Source: Paraburkholderia hiiakae
GTDB taxonomy: Bacteria; Pseudomonadota; Gammaproteobacteria; Burkholderiales; Burkholderiaceae
NCBI RefSeq assembly: GCF_904848665.1
Contig: NZ_CAJHCQ010000002.1
Span: 643,971-707,970 of the forward strand
Length of the DNA stretch: 64,000 bases
Reading direction: 5' to 3'
Part shown: piece after piece, positions 43,405 to 52,084 of the stretch
How the letters are laid out: each line of letters opens with the position of its first letter
Numbering within the stretch: the first letter of the stretch is position 1
The notes under the pieces: generated by a model
The model's database searches: none
What the model was told of the DNA's origin: nothing
The model's input: only the letters and a program-made list of their open reading frames with translations
Translations under genes and position numbers: made by a program

Positions 43405-44496
43405 ATGACCGATGGCACCAACGAAACACCCGGCGCGCCCAGTGTCCCCAGTGGTCCCAATGCGGGTCCCAACGTGACGCTGGAAGAAATTGCGCGCGCA
43501 GCCGGTGTGTCTCCGAGCACGGTGTCGCGCATCCTGAACGGCACCGCACGTGTGCTTCCCGAAAAGCAGCGCGCGGTGGAAGAGGCGATCGCGCGTTTCA
43601 ACTATCGGCCAAACGTGCTGGCGCGCAGTCTTGCGAGCGGCCGGACCGAAACCATCGGCGTACTGACGCAGGCCGTGTCGAGTCCGTTTTACGCTGAGTG
43701 GCTGCGCGGGATTGAAGAGGCGCTTTCGGGGCCAGGCTTCACACCGATTTTCGTGAGCAGCCGCTGGAATGTCGTCGACGAAAAGGCGCGCCTCGAAGAA
43801 TTCATCGCGCGCCGCGTGGACGGCATCATTCTGCTGCATGCACAACTCGACGAGCCCACGCTCACCGAATATTCGCGCTACGCACCCATGCTCGTGCTGG
43901 GGCGCTCGGTTCAAAACGGCACGGCGCTAGCAGGCCTGCCGATCGACAACCTGCAAGGCGCTCGCGACGCGACGCACCATCTAATCGAGCAGGGTCACCG
44001 CGAGATCGCGTTCATTGCTGGCCCAAGCAGTCACGAGGACGCGATCGAGCGTCTCGAAGGCTACCGTATCGCACTGGAAGAGGCGGGCATCGGCTTCGAC
44101 GCCGATCTGGTCGAGCAGGGCGACTACCTCGAAACAGGCGGAGTCACGGCGATGGAGCGGTTGCTGGTGCGCCGGCCGTCGCTGAGTGCGGTGTTCTGTG
44201 CGAACGACCAGACCGCATACGGTGCGCGTCTTGCCATGTTTCGCCGCGGCGTGCGCGTGCCCGAGGACGTGTCGCTGGTCGGCTTCGACGATCTGCCGAC
44301 CTCTTCGTATATGACGCCGCCTTTGACGACGGTCAGGCAGCCGACCTATGAAATCGGCCGGCTCGCGGCGCAAGGCATCGTGCAGATGATCCGCAAGCAG
44401 CCCATTGCGTTAAGCCCGATTCCGCTCACGCTGGTGACGCGCGAAACGACGCGACGTATAGGGCCTTCGTTGAGCAGGGGAGATACGGGCGCGTGA
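43405..44496 (+). CDS. LacI-family regulator of the GH1 beta-glucoside locus
   Basis: 363 residues. An unusual 20-residue Pro/Gly/Asn-rich leader precedes the helix-turn-helix VTLEEIARAAGVSPSTVSRILNGTARVLPEKQRAVEEAI and hinge NYRPNVLARSLASG. The effector domain follows (TIGVLTQAVSSPFYAEWLRGIE, DNLQGARDATHHLIEQGHREIAFI, SLVGFDDLP). The SPSTVSR recognition helix fits the AAGCGCTT operator core seen on both sides of the gene. A nearer ATG within the leader is absent, so this start is retained, though a GTG start at the helix is possible. Confidence 0.94.
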   Translation: MTDGTNETPGAPSVPSGPNAGPNVTLEEIARAAGVSPSTVSRILNGTARVLPEKQRAVEEAIARFNYRPNVLARSLASGRTETIGVLTQAVSSPFYAEWLRGIEEALSGPGFTPIFVSSRWNVVDEKARLEEFIARRVDGIILLHAQLDEPTLTEYSRYAPMLVLGRSVQNGTALAGLPIDNLQGARDATHHLIEQGHREIAFIAGPSSHEDAIERLEGYRIALEEAGIGFDADLVEQGDYLETGGVTAMERLLVRRPSLSAVFCANDQTAYGARLAMFRRGVRVPEDVSLVGFDDLPTSSYMTPPLTTVRQPTYEIGRLAAQGIVQMIRKQPIALSPIPLTLVTRETTRRIGPSLSRGDTGA

Positions 44497-44547
44497 GGTT
44501 TGCGTCCACGCCTGTGTCCTTATCGGGCCGTTTTTTTAGTTTTGCGG

Positions 44548-44561
44548 TGAAAGCGCTTTCA
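44548..44561. promoter_or_regulatory. LacI-type operator TGAAAGCGCTTTCA
   Basis: Second exact copy of the palindrome at 43369, placed 121 bases before the binding-protein start, between the LacI gene and the transport operon. Confidence 0.8.
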
Positions 44562-44682
44562 AACAATGGAACGCGGTAAGCAATTCGTCAAGTAGTGCGA
44601 ATCAAAACAACAGGGGAAGCAGTTCGTAGCAGCAGGGGAGCATTTGAACGTCACTCACAAACGTTTCGTCAGGAGACATGTA

Positions 44683-45930
44683 ATGAATTTCCGCTTTTCA
44701 GGCACTGCCGCCGCCGCTTTGCTCAGCCTGGCTACAGTCGCTGCGCATGCCAATACCACGCTGACCGTCGCGGTGTTTCCGAAGCTGGACCAGGAAATCA
44801 AGGACGCGATTCCGGCGTGGAAGAAGCTGCATCCGGACGTCGACATCAAGGTGACGTCGCTCGCGATCGGCGATCACCACAACGCCATGACCACCGCGCT
44901 TGCAACCAGTTCGGACCTGCCCGACGTGATGGCCGTGGAAGTCGGCTTCATTGGCCGCTTCGCAGCGGGCGGCGGTCTCGAAGACCTGGCCAAGCCGCCT
45001 TATAGCGCGGGTCAGTACAAGAGCCAGTTCATCAACTACACGTTCGCGCAGGCCACCACGCAGGACGGCCAGATTGTCGGCATGCCGGGCGATATCGGCC
45101 CGGGCACGCTGTTCTACCGCAAGGACATTCTCGACAAGGCAGGCGTGAGCGAAGCCGACCTGACGAAGTCGTGGGACTCGTATCTCGCGGCTGGCCAGAA
45201 GATCAAGAAGGCAACGGGCGCGTACCTGATGGCATCGTCGCGCGATATCGAAGACATCTATATTCGTGCCGACCTGAAGGAAGGCGACGGCGTGTACTTC
45301 GACAAGGCCGGCAATCCGATCGTGACGTCGCCGCGCTTCGTGAAGGCGTTCGAGCTTGCGAAGAAGGCGCGCGATCTCGGCCTCGACGCGAAGATCACGC
45401 CGTGGTCGAACGAGTGGGCCGAAAGCTTCAAGCGCGGTACGGTCGCGACGCAAATGATGGGCGCGTGGCTTGGCGGCCACCTTTCGTCGTGGATCGCACC
45501 GGACACGAAGGGTCTCTGGCGCGCGACGAATCTGCCTGGCGGCGCTTATGCATCGTTTGGCGGCACGTTCTGGTCGATTCCGGTGAAGGCCACGCAAAAG
45601 CAACTGTCGTGGGAATTCATCAAGTTCCTGACGACGCGCCCGGACGAGCAGCTCGCTTCGTTCCGCTCGATCGACGCGTTCCCGGCACTGCTTTCCGCAC
45701 AGCACGACGACTTCTTTGCGCAGCCCGTGGCGTTCCTCGGCAACGAGAAAGCTCGCCTGATCTGGCGTGATGCAGCCGCGCACATCCCGGCGATCCAGCG
45801 CAGCAAGTACGACCAGGTTGCCGAAGAGGCGGTCCACTCGGCGCTCGACAAGGTGGTCGACAGCAACGAGGACATCAATCAGGCGCTGCAGGAAGCACAG
45901 GCTGAAATCACGCATCGCGTCCGCCGTTAA
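44683..45930 (+). CDS. Carbohydrate ABC transporter binding protein (CUT1 type)
   Basis: 415 residues from ATG 44683 (AGGAG seven bases upstream). Signal peptide RFSGTAAAALLSLATVAAHA. Mature part is a cluster-B extracellular solute-binding protein: TLTVAVFPKLDQEIKDAIPAWKKLHP, DVMAVEVGFIGRF, PGTLFYRKDILDKAGV, WAESFKRGTVATQMMGAWLGG and GGTFWSIPVKATQKQLSWEF. These bind oligosaccharides or glycosides. With the GH1 enzyme downstream, a beta-glucoside or cellobiose-like ligand is likely. Confidence 0.94.
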   Translation: MNFRFSGTAAAALLSLATVAAHANTTLTVAVFPKLDQEIKDAIPAWKKLHPDVDIKVTSLAIGDHHNAMTTALATSSDLPDVMAVEVGFIGRFAAGGGLEDLAKPPYSAGQYKSQFINYTFAQATTQDGQIVGMPGDIGPGTLFYRKDILDKAGVSEADLTKSWDSYLAAGQKIKKATGAYLMASSRDIEDIYIRADLKEGDGVYFDKAGNPIVTSPRFVKAFELAKKARDLGLDAKITPWSNEWAESFKRGTVATQMMGAWLGGHLSSWIAPDTKGLWRATNLPGGAYASFGGTFWSIPVKATQKQLSWEFIKFLTTRPDEQLASFRSIDAFPALLSAQHDDFFAQPVAFLGNEKARLIWRDAAAHIPAIQRSKYDQVAEEAVHSALDKVVDSNEDINQALQEAQAEITHRVRR

Positions 45931-45986
45931 GCGGTTCTGATGAAACGGCGCGGCACTTGGCCGCGCTCTGAAGTCTGCTGCAACAG

Positions 45987-46013
45987 CGTGGCCGGTCACC
46001 CAGGCCGGCCACG
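45987..46013 (+). repeat. Intercistronic stem-loop after the binding-protein gene
   Basis: A perfect 9-bp stem (CGTGGCCGG with its complement) between binding protein and first permease. Such hairpins, as between malE and malF in E. coli, protect the upstream message from 3' decay and give more binding protein than permease. No T-run follows, so it is not a terminator. Confidence 0.65.
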
Positions 46014-46034
46014 CCCGAATGGACGGAACTATCG

Positions 46035-47060
46035 ATGAACTCTCCTCTGCCCACAACTGAACAGGTTTCCCGGGAAGGGCTCGTACGCGACACGCTCGCG
46101 CCGCTCGCCCACGCTCGTGGAAAACCGCGGCTCAATCCGGTCAAGATCGCGCCGTACCTGTTTCTCGCGCCGTTTTTCGTGCTGTTCGCCGTGTTCCTGG
46201 CCTTTCCGCTGCTGTTTTCGCTGTATCTCTCGTTCCAGAGCTGGGACGCGACGGCGGGACTGGCGAGCATGAAGTGGGTGGGCCTGTCGAACTTCACGTT
46301 CACGCTGACTGACCCGTGGTTCTGGAAGTCGCTCTATAACACGGCCTCGATGGCGGTCATGTCCGGTGTGCCGCAGCATCTCATTGCGCTACCGCTGGCG
46401 TTCTTTCTGCAAACCGCGTTCCGCCGTTGGCGCAATTTCGTGGTGGGACTGTATTTTCTGCCCTTCATCACGTCGAGTGTGGCCATCGCGCTGATTTTCT
46501 CGTCGCTGTATTCGACCGACTTCGGCATGATCAACCTCGCCATTACCGAAATCGGCAAGATTCCGGGGCTGCACTGGATCGTGCCTTCGAAACCGATCGA
46601 GTGGCTGTACAACCCGGCCAATGTGAAACCGGCGGTCTCCGTTGTCGTCTTCTGGCGCTACGTAGGCTGGAATACGGTGCTTTATCTGTCTGCACTGCAG
46701 ACCATTCCAAAGGACATTTACGAAGCGGCGCGCATTGACGGCGCAAATGGCTGGCAACAGTTCACGCGCATCACGATTCCGCTTCTTAAGCCGATGATCT
46801 TCTTCGCCGTCACGCTTTCGATCATCGGTGGGCTGCAACTGTTCGAAGAGCCTTTCATCCTGCTCCCGAACGATGGCATGGGTACGAGCCAGTCCGGCTT
46901 GACCACGGCGGTCTACATGTATCGCACGGCATTCCACGACGGCGACTTCGGCACGGCCAGTTCGATCGCGTGGCTGCTCTTCATCACGATTTCCGCGCTG
47001 ATGTGGCTCAACACGCGCATTTTCCACCGCAGCGGCATGAAAGAGGAGGCACAGCGATGA
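46035..47060 (+). CDS. Carbohydrate ABC transporter permease, MalF/UgpA-like
   Basis: 341 residues, six to seven membrane helices after an N-terminal cytoplasmic stretch of about 40 residues. VKIAPYLFLAPFFVLFAVFLAFPLLFSLYLSF is TM1; the EAA loop is EAARIDGANGWQQFTRITIPLL, which meets the ATPase. Its stop overlaps the start of the second permease (ATGA). The pair forms the channel of the GH1-linked importer. Confidence 0.94.
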   Translation: MNSPLPTTEQVSREGLVRDTLAPLAHARGKPRLNPVKIAPYLFLAPFFVLFAVFLAFPLLFSLYLSFQSWDATAGLASMKWVGLSNFTFTLTDPWFWKSLYNTASMAVMSGVPQHLIALPLAFFLQTAFRRWRNFVVGLYFLPFITSSVAIALIFSSLYSTDFGMINLAITEIGKIPGLHWIVPSKPIEWLYNPANVKPAVSVVVFWRYVGWNTVLYLSALQTIPKDIYEAARIDGANGWQQFTRITIPLLKPMIFFAVTLSIIGGLQLFEEPFILLPNDGMGTSQSGLTTAVYMYRTAFHDGDFGTASSIAWLLFITISALMWLNTRIFHRSGMKEEAQR

Positions 47061-47887
47061 AACTGTCCAAAAACAAGGCACGCTATACGGGTTATGCCGT
47101 CGTGCTGACGGGGGCGGTGCTGATGTTCTCGCCGTTCTGGTTCATGTTCGTCTTCGCCACGCACACGAGTTCCGAGATTTTCTCGATGCCGCCGCCGCTC
47201 TGGTTCGGCAACGCGTTTCTCGACAACATGGCGTCGCTCATGCGGCACATTCCGTTCTGGCGTAATCTGGGCTGGAGCTTCTACACGGCCACGATTCAGA
47301 CCGTGCTGACGTTACTCGTCACGTCGATGGCCGGTTACGCGTTCGCGATGTATGAGTTCCGCTTCAAGAAGACGCTCTTTGCCGTTGCGCTCACAGCCAT
47401 GCTGGTGCCGCCGTTCCTCAGCATGATTCCGACCTTCATGACGATGAACCTGCTCGGCTGGATCAATCAGCCGCGCGCGCTGTATGTGCCAGGAGCCGCC
47501 GCCGCGCTCGGCGTGTTCCTCATGCGCCAGTACATCTCGTCGGCCATTCCGTCCGACCTGATCGAGGCGGCGCGCATCGACGGCTGCGGCGAGTTCCGCA
47601 TTTACTGGAGCATCGTGCTGCCGCTGCTCGGACCGGCACTGGGCACGCTTGGGCTCATCAGCTTCATTCAGGCCTGGAATAACTTTCTCTCGGCGCTCGT
47701 CGTATTGCGTTCGCCTTCGATGTACACGCTGCCCCTTGCGCTGCGCATTTTACAGAGCCCGACCAATTCGGACTGGGGCGCGGTGATGGCGGGTTCCGCG
47801 GTCGCGGTGGTGCCGTTGCTGGTGCTGTTCGCTTTCACCTCGCGGCGGTTGATCGACGGTTTGACGACCGGCGCGGTCAAGGCCTGA
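47057..47887 (+). CDS. Carbohydrate ABC transporter permease, MalG/UgpE-like
   Basis: 276 residues starting at ATG 47057 inside the stop of the previous gene, with GAGGAGG seven to twelve bases upstream. Six membrane helices; the coupling loop reads IEAARIDGCGEFRIYWSIVLPLLGPAL. It ends RLIDGLTTGAVKA, the usual TxGAVKG ending of MalG-type permeases. Second half of the channel. Confidence 0.95.
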   Translation: MKLSKNKARYTGYAVVLTGAVLMFSPFWFMFVFATHTSSEIFSMPPPLWFGNAFLDNMASLMRHIPFWRNLGWSFYTATIQTVLTLLVTSMAGYAFAMYEFRFKKTLFAVALTAMLVPPFLSMIPTFMTMNLLGWINQPRALYVPGAAAALGVFLMRQYISSAIPSDLIEAARIDGCGEFRIYWSIVLPLLGPALGTLGLISFIQAWNNFLSALVVLRSPSMYTLPLALRILQSPTNSDWGAVMAGSAVAVVPLLVLFAFTSRRLIDGLTTGAVKA

Positions 47888-47953
47888 GTTTCTCTCCATT
47901 CATTTTCAGCCCGTTCGCTAAAAAGCGGACGACTAATAAGGATACCTATAGTT

Positions 47954-49291
47954 ATGTCGACGTTTCGATTCAAGGAAGACTTCGTCTGGGGCGTGGCCAC
48001 CAGCTCGTATCAGATCGAGGGTGCAGCGCGCGAGGACGGCCGTGGCGAGTCGATCTGGGACACGTTCTGCCGCGTGCCCGGCAAGGTCGTGAAAGGCGAG
48101 AGCGGCGACGTAGCCTGCGATCACTACCATCGCTTTGAGGAAGATCTCGATCTGATGGCGCAAATGGGCGTCAATGCTTACCGTTTTTCGATTGCATGGC
48201 CGCGTGTGCAACCGGATGGTCGCGGCGCTTACAACGAAAAGGGCCTCGCGTTCTACGAGCGTCTGGTCGACGGTTTGCTCAAGCGCGGCATTCAACCGTT
48301 CGCCACGCTGTATCACTGGGACTTGCCGCAAGCGTTGCAGACGGAGCAAAGCGGCTGGGAAAGCCGCGACACGGCGTATCGTTTCGCTGATTACGCAGGC
48401 AAGATCGGCCGCGTGCTGGGCGACCGGGTGGCTTCGATCGCCACGCACAACGAACCCTGGTGTACCGCATGGCTCGGCAATGCAACGGGTTACTTCGCAC
48501 CGGGCAATGCCGACCTGAAGAAAGCGGCTCACGTGGCGCATCATCTGCTGCTTTCGCACGGTCTCGCGGTTCAGGCCATGCGCGCCGATGGCGTGAAGGC
48601 GCCGCTTGGCATCGTGCTCAACCAGTCGCCGGCACACGGCGCGACCGAGGCGCCGGAAGATGTTGCGGCTGCATCGCTCGAATACGCGAAGTTCGTGCGC
48701 TGGTACATGGACCCGATCTTCAAGGGCGAATATCCGGCCGAAGCATTGCAATGGTATGGCGCGAACGGCCCGCAGGAGGTGATTCGCGACGGCGACTTCG
48801 ACATCATCGGCACGCCGCTCGACTTCCTCGGCATTAACTATTACACGCGAATTTTCGCTAGCGCCTCGGGCGACAAGCGTCCGCCGGGCGTGCACGGCTT
48901 CACGGACATGGACTGGGAAGTCTATCCGGAAGGCCTGACTGAACTGCTCACGAATCTCAACGGCGAGTACAAGCTGCCGCCGATCTACATCACCGAGAAC
49001 GGCTGCGCGGCGAAAGACGCGCTGGAAAACGGTCGCGTGCAGGACACCGATCGAATCAACTTCCTCGATCTGCACCTGGCCGCACTGTCCGAAGCGGCGC
49101 AACAAGGTGTGGACGTGGCCGGCTATTTCGCATGGAGCATGCTGGACAACTTCGAATGGGCATCCGGTTACGACAAGCGCTTCGGCATGGTGTATGTCGA
49201 CTACGAGACCCAGAAGCGCACGCTGAAGGACAGCGCGCACTGGTATAGCGAGGTCATCGCGGAGCATGCCGCCGCCGAGGCAGCCCGCTAA
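47954..49291 (+). CDS. GH1 beta-glucosidase
   Basis: 445 residues, the standard length for bacterial glycoside hydrolase family 1. N-terminal signature FVWGVATSSYQIEGAARED; acid/base E167 in THNEPW; nucleophile E348 in YITENG; WDLPQAL, FLGINYYTR and the C-terminal SLLDNFEW-type motif (here MLDNFEWASGYDKRFG). No signal peptide, so it cleaves glucosides or related beta-glycosides after import. It sits between permeases and ATPase of the same transporter, making the pathway plain. Confidence 0.96.
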   Translation: MSTFRFKEDFVWGVATSSYQIEGAAREDGRGESIWDTFCRVPGKVVKGESGDVACDHYHRFEEDLDLMAQMGVNAYRFSIAWPRVQPDGRGAYNEKGLAFYERLVDGLLKRGIQPFATLYHWDLPQALQTEQSGWESRDTAYRFADYAGKIGRVLGDRVASIATHNEPWCTAWLGNATGYFAPGNADLKKAAHVAHHLLLSHGLAVQAMRADGVKAPLGIVLNQSPAHGATEAPEDVAAASLEYAKFVRWYMDPIFKGEYPAEALQWYGANGPQEVIRDGDFDIIGTPLDFLGINYYTRIFASASGDKRPPGVHGFTDMDWEVYPEGLTELLTNLNGEYKLPPIYITENGCAAKDALENGRVQDTDRINFLDLHLAALSEAAQQGVDVAGYFAWSMLDNFEWASGYDKRFGMVYVDYETQKRTLKDSAHWYSEVIAEHAAAEAAR

Positions 49292-49387
49292 CGCGGGCAC
49301 ACAGACAGCACCGCAACCCGCGCGAAGAAGGAAGTGACGTCGACCTCGCGCGGGACGACAAGCAAGAGCACTAAGGAGGACGTAACA

Positions 49388-50518
49388 ATGGGCGAACTCG
49401 TATTGCGCAACGTCGTGAAGACGTACGGCGAAGGTCCGCAGATCATTCAGGGCATCGATCTGCATATTCCGGACGGACAGTTCACGGTATTCGTCGGCCC
49501 GTCGGGTTGCGGAAAGTCGACCATGCTGCGCATGATCGCCGGACTCGAGGAAGTGAGCGGCGGCGACATTCTGATCGACGGCGTACGCGTGAACGATCTT
49601 CAGCCTGTGGATCGCGGCGTGTCGATGGTGTTCCAGAGCTATGCGCTCTATCCGCATATGACGGTTGAGCAGAACATGGGCTTTTCGCTCAAGCTCTCGG
49701 GCAAACCGAAGCGCGAAGTACGCGAGGTGGTGGGGCGTGCCGCCGAAATCCTGCAGATCACGCACCTGCTCGATCGCAGGCCCAAGGCGCTCTCGGGCGG
49801 CCAGCGGCAGCGCGTCGCGATTGGGCGCGCGATCGTGCGCAAGCCACGCGTGTTTCTGTTCGACGAACCGCTGTCGAATCTCGATGCGGCACTGCGCGTG
49901 CAAATGCGCATCGAGCTGGCGAAGCTGCACCGTGAGCTCGGCACGACGATGATTTACGTCACGCACGATCAGGTCGAGGCGATGACGCTCGGCGAGCAGA
50001 TCGTGGTGTTCAACAAGGGCAACATCGAACAGACGGGCGCGCCGCTCGATCTGTACGACCGGCCTGCGAACCGCTTTGTCGGCGGCTTTATCGGCTCGCC
50101 GCAAATGAACATGCTCAGCGCCACCGTTGTGTCGCAAAACGGCGTGCAAACCGTCCTGTCGCTCGCGGGTGCAAGCCACCGCATCGCGCTATCGGGTCGT
50201 CCGGACCGTGCGCTCAATGGCGAATTGACCCTGGGCGTGCGCGCCGAACACCTGAGCATCGGCTTGCCGGACGAGGGCATCGCCGCCCGTGTCGAACTGG
50301 TCGAACATCTCGGCGACGTGTCGATCCTGCACGCGCGTCCGGATGGCATGGCGCACGCCATTGCGCTCAAGCTCGACAAGAAGGACGCGCAGTACGAACC
50401 GGGCGCACGCGTGGGCATCAAGGTGGCGTCGTCCGCGGTCACGCTTTTCGACACGAAGGGCGAGGCGGTGGCGTTCGAGCGCCCCGAAGTGGGAGAAAAC
50501 GTTCAAGCCGTCGTTTGA
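49388..50518 (+). CDS. Carbohydrate ABC transporter ATPase, MalK/UgpC/MsmK-like
   Basis: 376 residues from ATG 49388 (AAGGAGGACG upstream). Walker A GPSGCGKST, Q-loop VFQSYALYPHM, signature ALSGGQRQRVAIGRA, Walker B VFLFDEPLSNLD, H-loop THDQVEA. The last 140 residues form the TOBE/OB regulatory domain (GVRAEHLSIGL). It serves the permeases at 46035-47887; separation by the GH1 gene is unusual but leaves the operon intact. A similar but distinct ATPase is at 56567. Confidence 0.95.
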   Translation: MGELVLRNVVKTYGEGPQIIQGIDLHIPDGQFTVFVGPSGCGKSTMLRMIAGLEEVSGGDILIDGVRVNDLQPVDRGVSMVFQSYALYPHMTVEQNMGFSLKLSGKPKREVREVVGRAAEILQITHLLDRRPKALSGGQRQRVAIGRAIVRKPRVFLFDEPLSNLDAALRVQMRIELAKLHRELGTTMIYVTHDQVEAMTLGEQIVVFNKGNIEQTGAPLDLYDRPANRFVGGFIGSPQMNMLSATVVSQNGVQTVLSLAGASHRIALSGRPDRALNGELTLGVRAEHLSIGLPDEGIAARVELVEHLGDVSILHARPDGMAHAIALKLDKKDAQYEPGARVGIKVASSAVTLFDTKGEAVAFERPEVGENVQAVV

Positions 50519-50547
50519 GGTGCGCGCTTGCGATGGAGATGAGTGCA

Positions 50548-50772
50548 ATGGCGAACAAAGGGTCGAAGGGCGATTTCGAATCCGCTGCGAAGGCGTTGTC
50601 CGGACGTACGGCGACGCCGGCTGTCGCGCCCGACGTGACGGACCAGGAACGCGAGCCGCCGCGTAGCCGCCCGGAGAAACGGCGCGAACCGCTGTATGCG
50701 TTCATCGTCCATTTCGATGCGGAGCCTTCATCGAAGCCGCTGCCCCCGGATTATCCGGACCAGCAAGCGTGA
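50548..50772 (+). CDS. Small hypothetical protein at end of GH1 operon
   Basis: 74 residues from ATG 50548, with GGAG eight bases upstream; 29 nt after the ATPase stop. Very hydrophilic and probably disordered for the first two thirds (MANKGSKGDFESAAKALSGR, then DQEREPPRSRPEKRREP), ending with a folded-looking LYAFIVHFDAEPSSKPLPPDY. No membrane segment. No family known; position suggests it belongs to the same transcript. Confidence 0.55.
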   Translation: MANKGSKGDFESAAKALSGRTATPAVAPDVTDQEREPPRSRPEKRREPLYAFIVHFDAEPSSKPLPPDYPDQQA

Positions 50773-51005
50773 CGATGTCGGGGCAGGGACGATTACGAGT
50801 GTCGCGAATGTGCGTTACGACTTTTGTTACCGCACATTTAACGTTAGCCGGAACGGTACTTTCTTGCAGTACCCTGTGGCGAACTCGCCAGGCGCTCTTG
50901 CCTTGCTGAGCCGGCTTCTGGCGGGGTTTACACGCACGCTGCCGCATTTCGCCGAGCCCAGGTAAACCACGCATGGCGGCGCCAGAACGGGGCATTTAAC
51001 ATGAA

Positions 51006-51026
51006 TTAACGTTAAGGGTAACGTTA
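51006..51026. promoter_or_regulatory. Double LacI-type operator, second copy
   Basis: TTAACGTTAA followed by GGG and TAACGTTA: two CG-centred palindromes whose centres are 12 bases apart. The site at 53351-53372 has exactly this layout, differing at one base in the shared part. Both probably bind the LacI protein encoded at 52063-53139. Confidence 0.65.
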
Positions 51027-51280
51027 TTATGTTTCTGCTTAATCGACGGTCTGCAGCAAGGGCAATTATCTCCCCCGACGCTCCGCTTCCCGGCGGCAGC
51101 GTCCGTACGGCGAAGCGAGGCGTACACCGCATTCGCACTGGGCCGCCGGCAAGCAACACACCCTGTTGTCTTGCCTCGCGGTTCGCTCGAACACAACTCG
51201 GGCTGCCTGACGGGCATTCACCAGACGTATCGATTATATGAAAGCGTAAGGGCTGCCAGGGGGCATTCGAGCGAAATATG

Positions 51281-51290
51281 TTACCGGTAA
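51281..51290. promoter_or_regulatory. Palindrome TTACCGGTAA
   Basis: A perfect 10-bp CG-centred palindrome in ATGTTACCGGTAAAAA, close to the TTATCGGTAA core at 41831-41846. Possible site of a GntR/LacI-type repressor encoded elsewhere. Confidence 0.35.
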
Positions 51291-51464
51291 AAACCCGCAG
51301 TTCGTTGGTGCGGGGTGTACCGGCGCCAGGGCGTATTTCAGGCAGTAAACCGAAGGGCTTGGCCGATAAAGAGCCATTGGGGCACGAAGCGCGGGCATTC
51401 GATTGCGCGCGCAACGACCCGATGCAATAAAAATCTATTTGAATTTTGATGGGTGGAGAGCGTC

Positions 51465-51695
51465 ATGGAAAAGCGAGTATCCAAAGCCATTTTCAAGTCC
51501 CGGGCCTGCGAACTGTTCCGCCAGGTCGAAACACTGGGCGAAACCGTCATCGTGACGGACCGGGGGCAACCCACCATTGAAATCCGGCCGTATCGCAGCA
51601 AGACGGAGAATCCGCTCGAACTGCTGCGCGCGTCGATCACGCATTTCAACCTCAAGCACGCGCTTGCACCGGTCGCCGCCGAGCAGGAAGAGTAA
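51465..51695 (+). CDS. Phd/YefM-type antitoxin
   Basis: 76 residues from ATG 51465 (GGAGAG five to ten bases upstream). The fold-typical N-terminus is MEKRVSKAIFKSRACELFRQVE followed by VIVTDRGQPTIEIRPYR, the signature of Phd/YefM antitoxins (DNA binding with a G-x-P-x-A/I-x-L strand). The C-terminal part, an Asn/Leu-rich helix and acidic tail, would bind the toxin. Its stop overlaps the start of a PIN-domain gene by one base, the normal toxin-antitoxin layout. It likely represses its own promoter. Confidence 0.88.
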   Translation: MEKRVSKAIFKSRACELFRQVETLGETVIVTDRGQPTIEIRPYRSKTENPLELLRASITHFNLKHALAPVAAEQEE

Positions 51696-52084
51696 TGATC
51701 ACGCTCGACACGCTTGCGCTTGTGTGCTGGCTCGGCAGGCAGAAAGCGTTGAGCCAGGCTGCGCACGATGCGATCGACCGTGAACTGGACGGCGGCGAGA
51801 TTCTCATCTCGGCAATCAGCGCGCTGGAAATCGCGGAGTTCGTGAAGGCCGGCAGCCTCGGGCTTTCCATGGACGCGCGGAGCTGGCTTTCCACCTTTCT
51901 AAAACTGGATGGCGTGCGCCTGATTCCGGTCGATTCCGAAATTGCCTTTCGCGCGGCGACGCTGCCGCCCGCGCTCACTTCGCATCAGAGGTTGATCGTC
52001 GCGACCGCCCGCACGCATGGCGGCGCGCTCGTGACCTCCGATGCGAAGGTGCGCGCTTCGACTTACGTCGAAACGATCTGGTGA
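51695..52084 (+). CDS. PIN-domain (VapC-like) toxin with altered active site
   Basis: 129 residues, ATG overlapping the antitoxin stop. PIN-domain ribonuclease layout: first Asp D5 in MITLDTLALV, Glu in ALEIAEF (about E46), and a late Asp in GALVTSDAKV. The third conserved acidic position, usually the D of HxDPxDRLIxATA, is Gln here (LTSHQRLIVATA). Since PIN nucleases need these carboxylates to hold Mg2+, catalysis may be reduced or lost. The last 22 bases overlap the convergent LacI gene. Confidence 0.87.
   Translation: MITLDTLALVCWLGRQKALSQAAHDAIDRELDGGEILISAISALEIAEFVKAGSLGLSMDARSWLSTFLKLDGVRLIPVDSEIAFRAATLPPALTSHQRLIVATARTHGGALVTSDAKVRASTYVETIW

Larger units (their letters stand above)
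50773..51464. other. Intergenic region with orphan operators
   Basis: 692 bp without a convincing gene. It holds a TAACGTTA half-operator at 50839-50846, a full double site at 51006-51026 identical in layout to that before the GH3 locus, and a TTACCGGTAA palindrome at 51281-51290. What these sites control is not clear: the only gene downstream on the plus strand is the antitoxin at 51465. A gene may have been lost from here. Confidence 0.45.

Noticed and set aside
47933..50179. 748-codon open frame on the minus strand
   Set aside because: Antisense to the GH1 and ATPase genes, both fully motif-supported; its own product has no recognisable features.
51029..51241. 70-codon frame directly after the orphan operator
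   Set aside because: No ribosome-binding site, Arg/Pro/Ser-rich shadow composition and no folded-looking segment.
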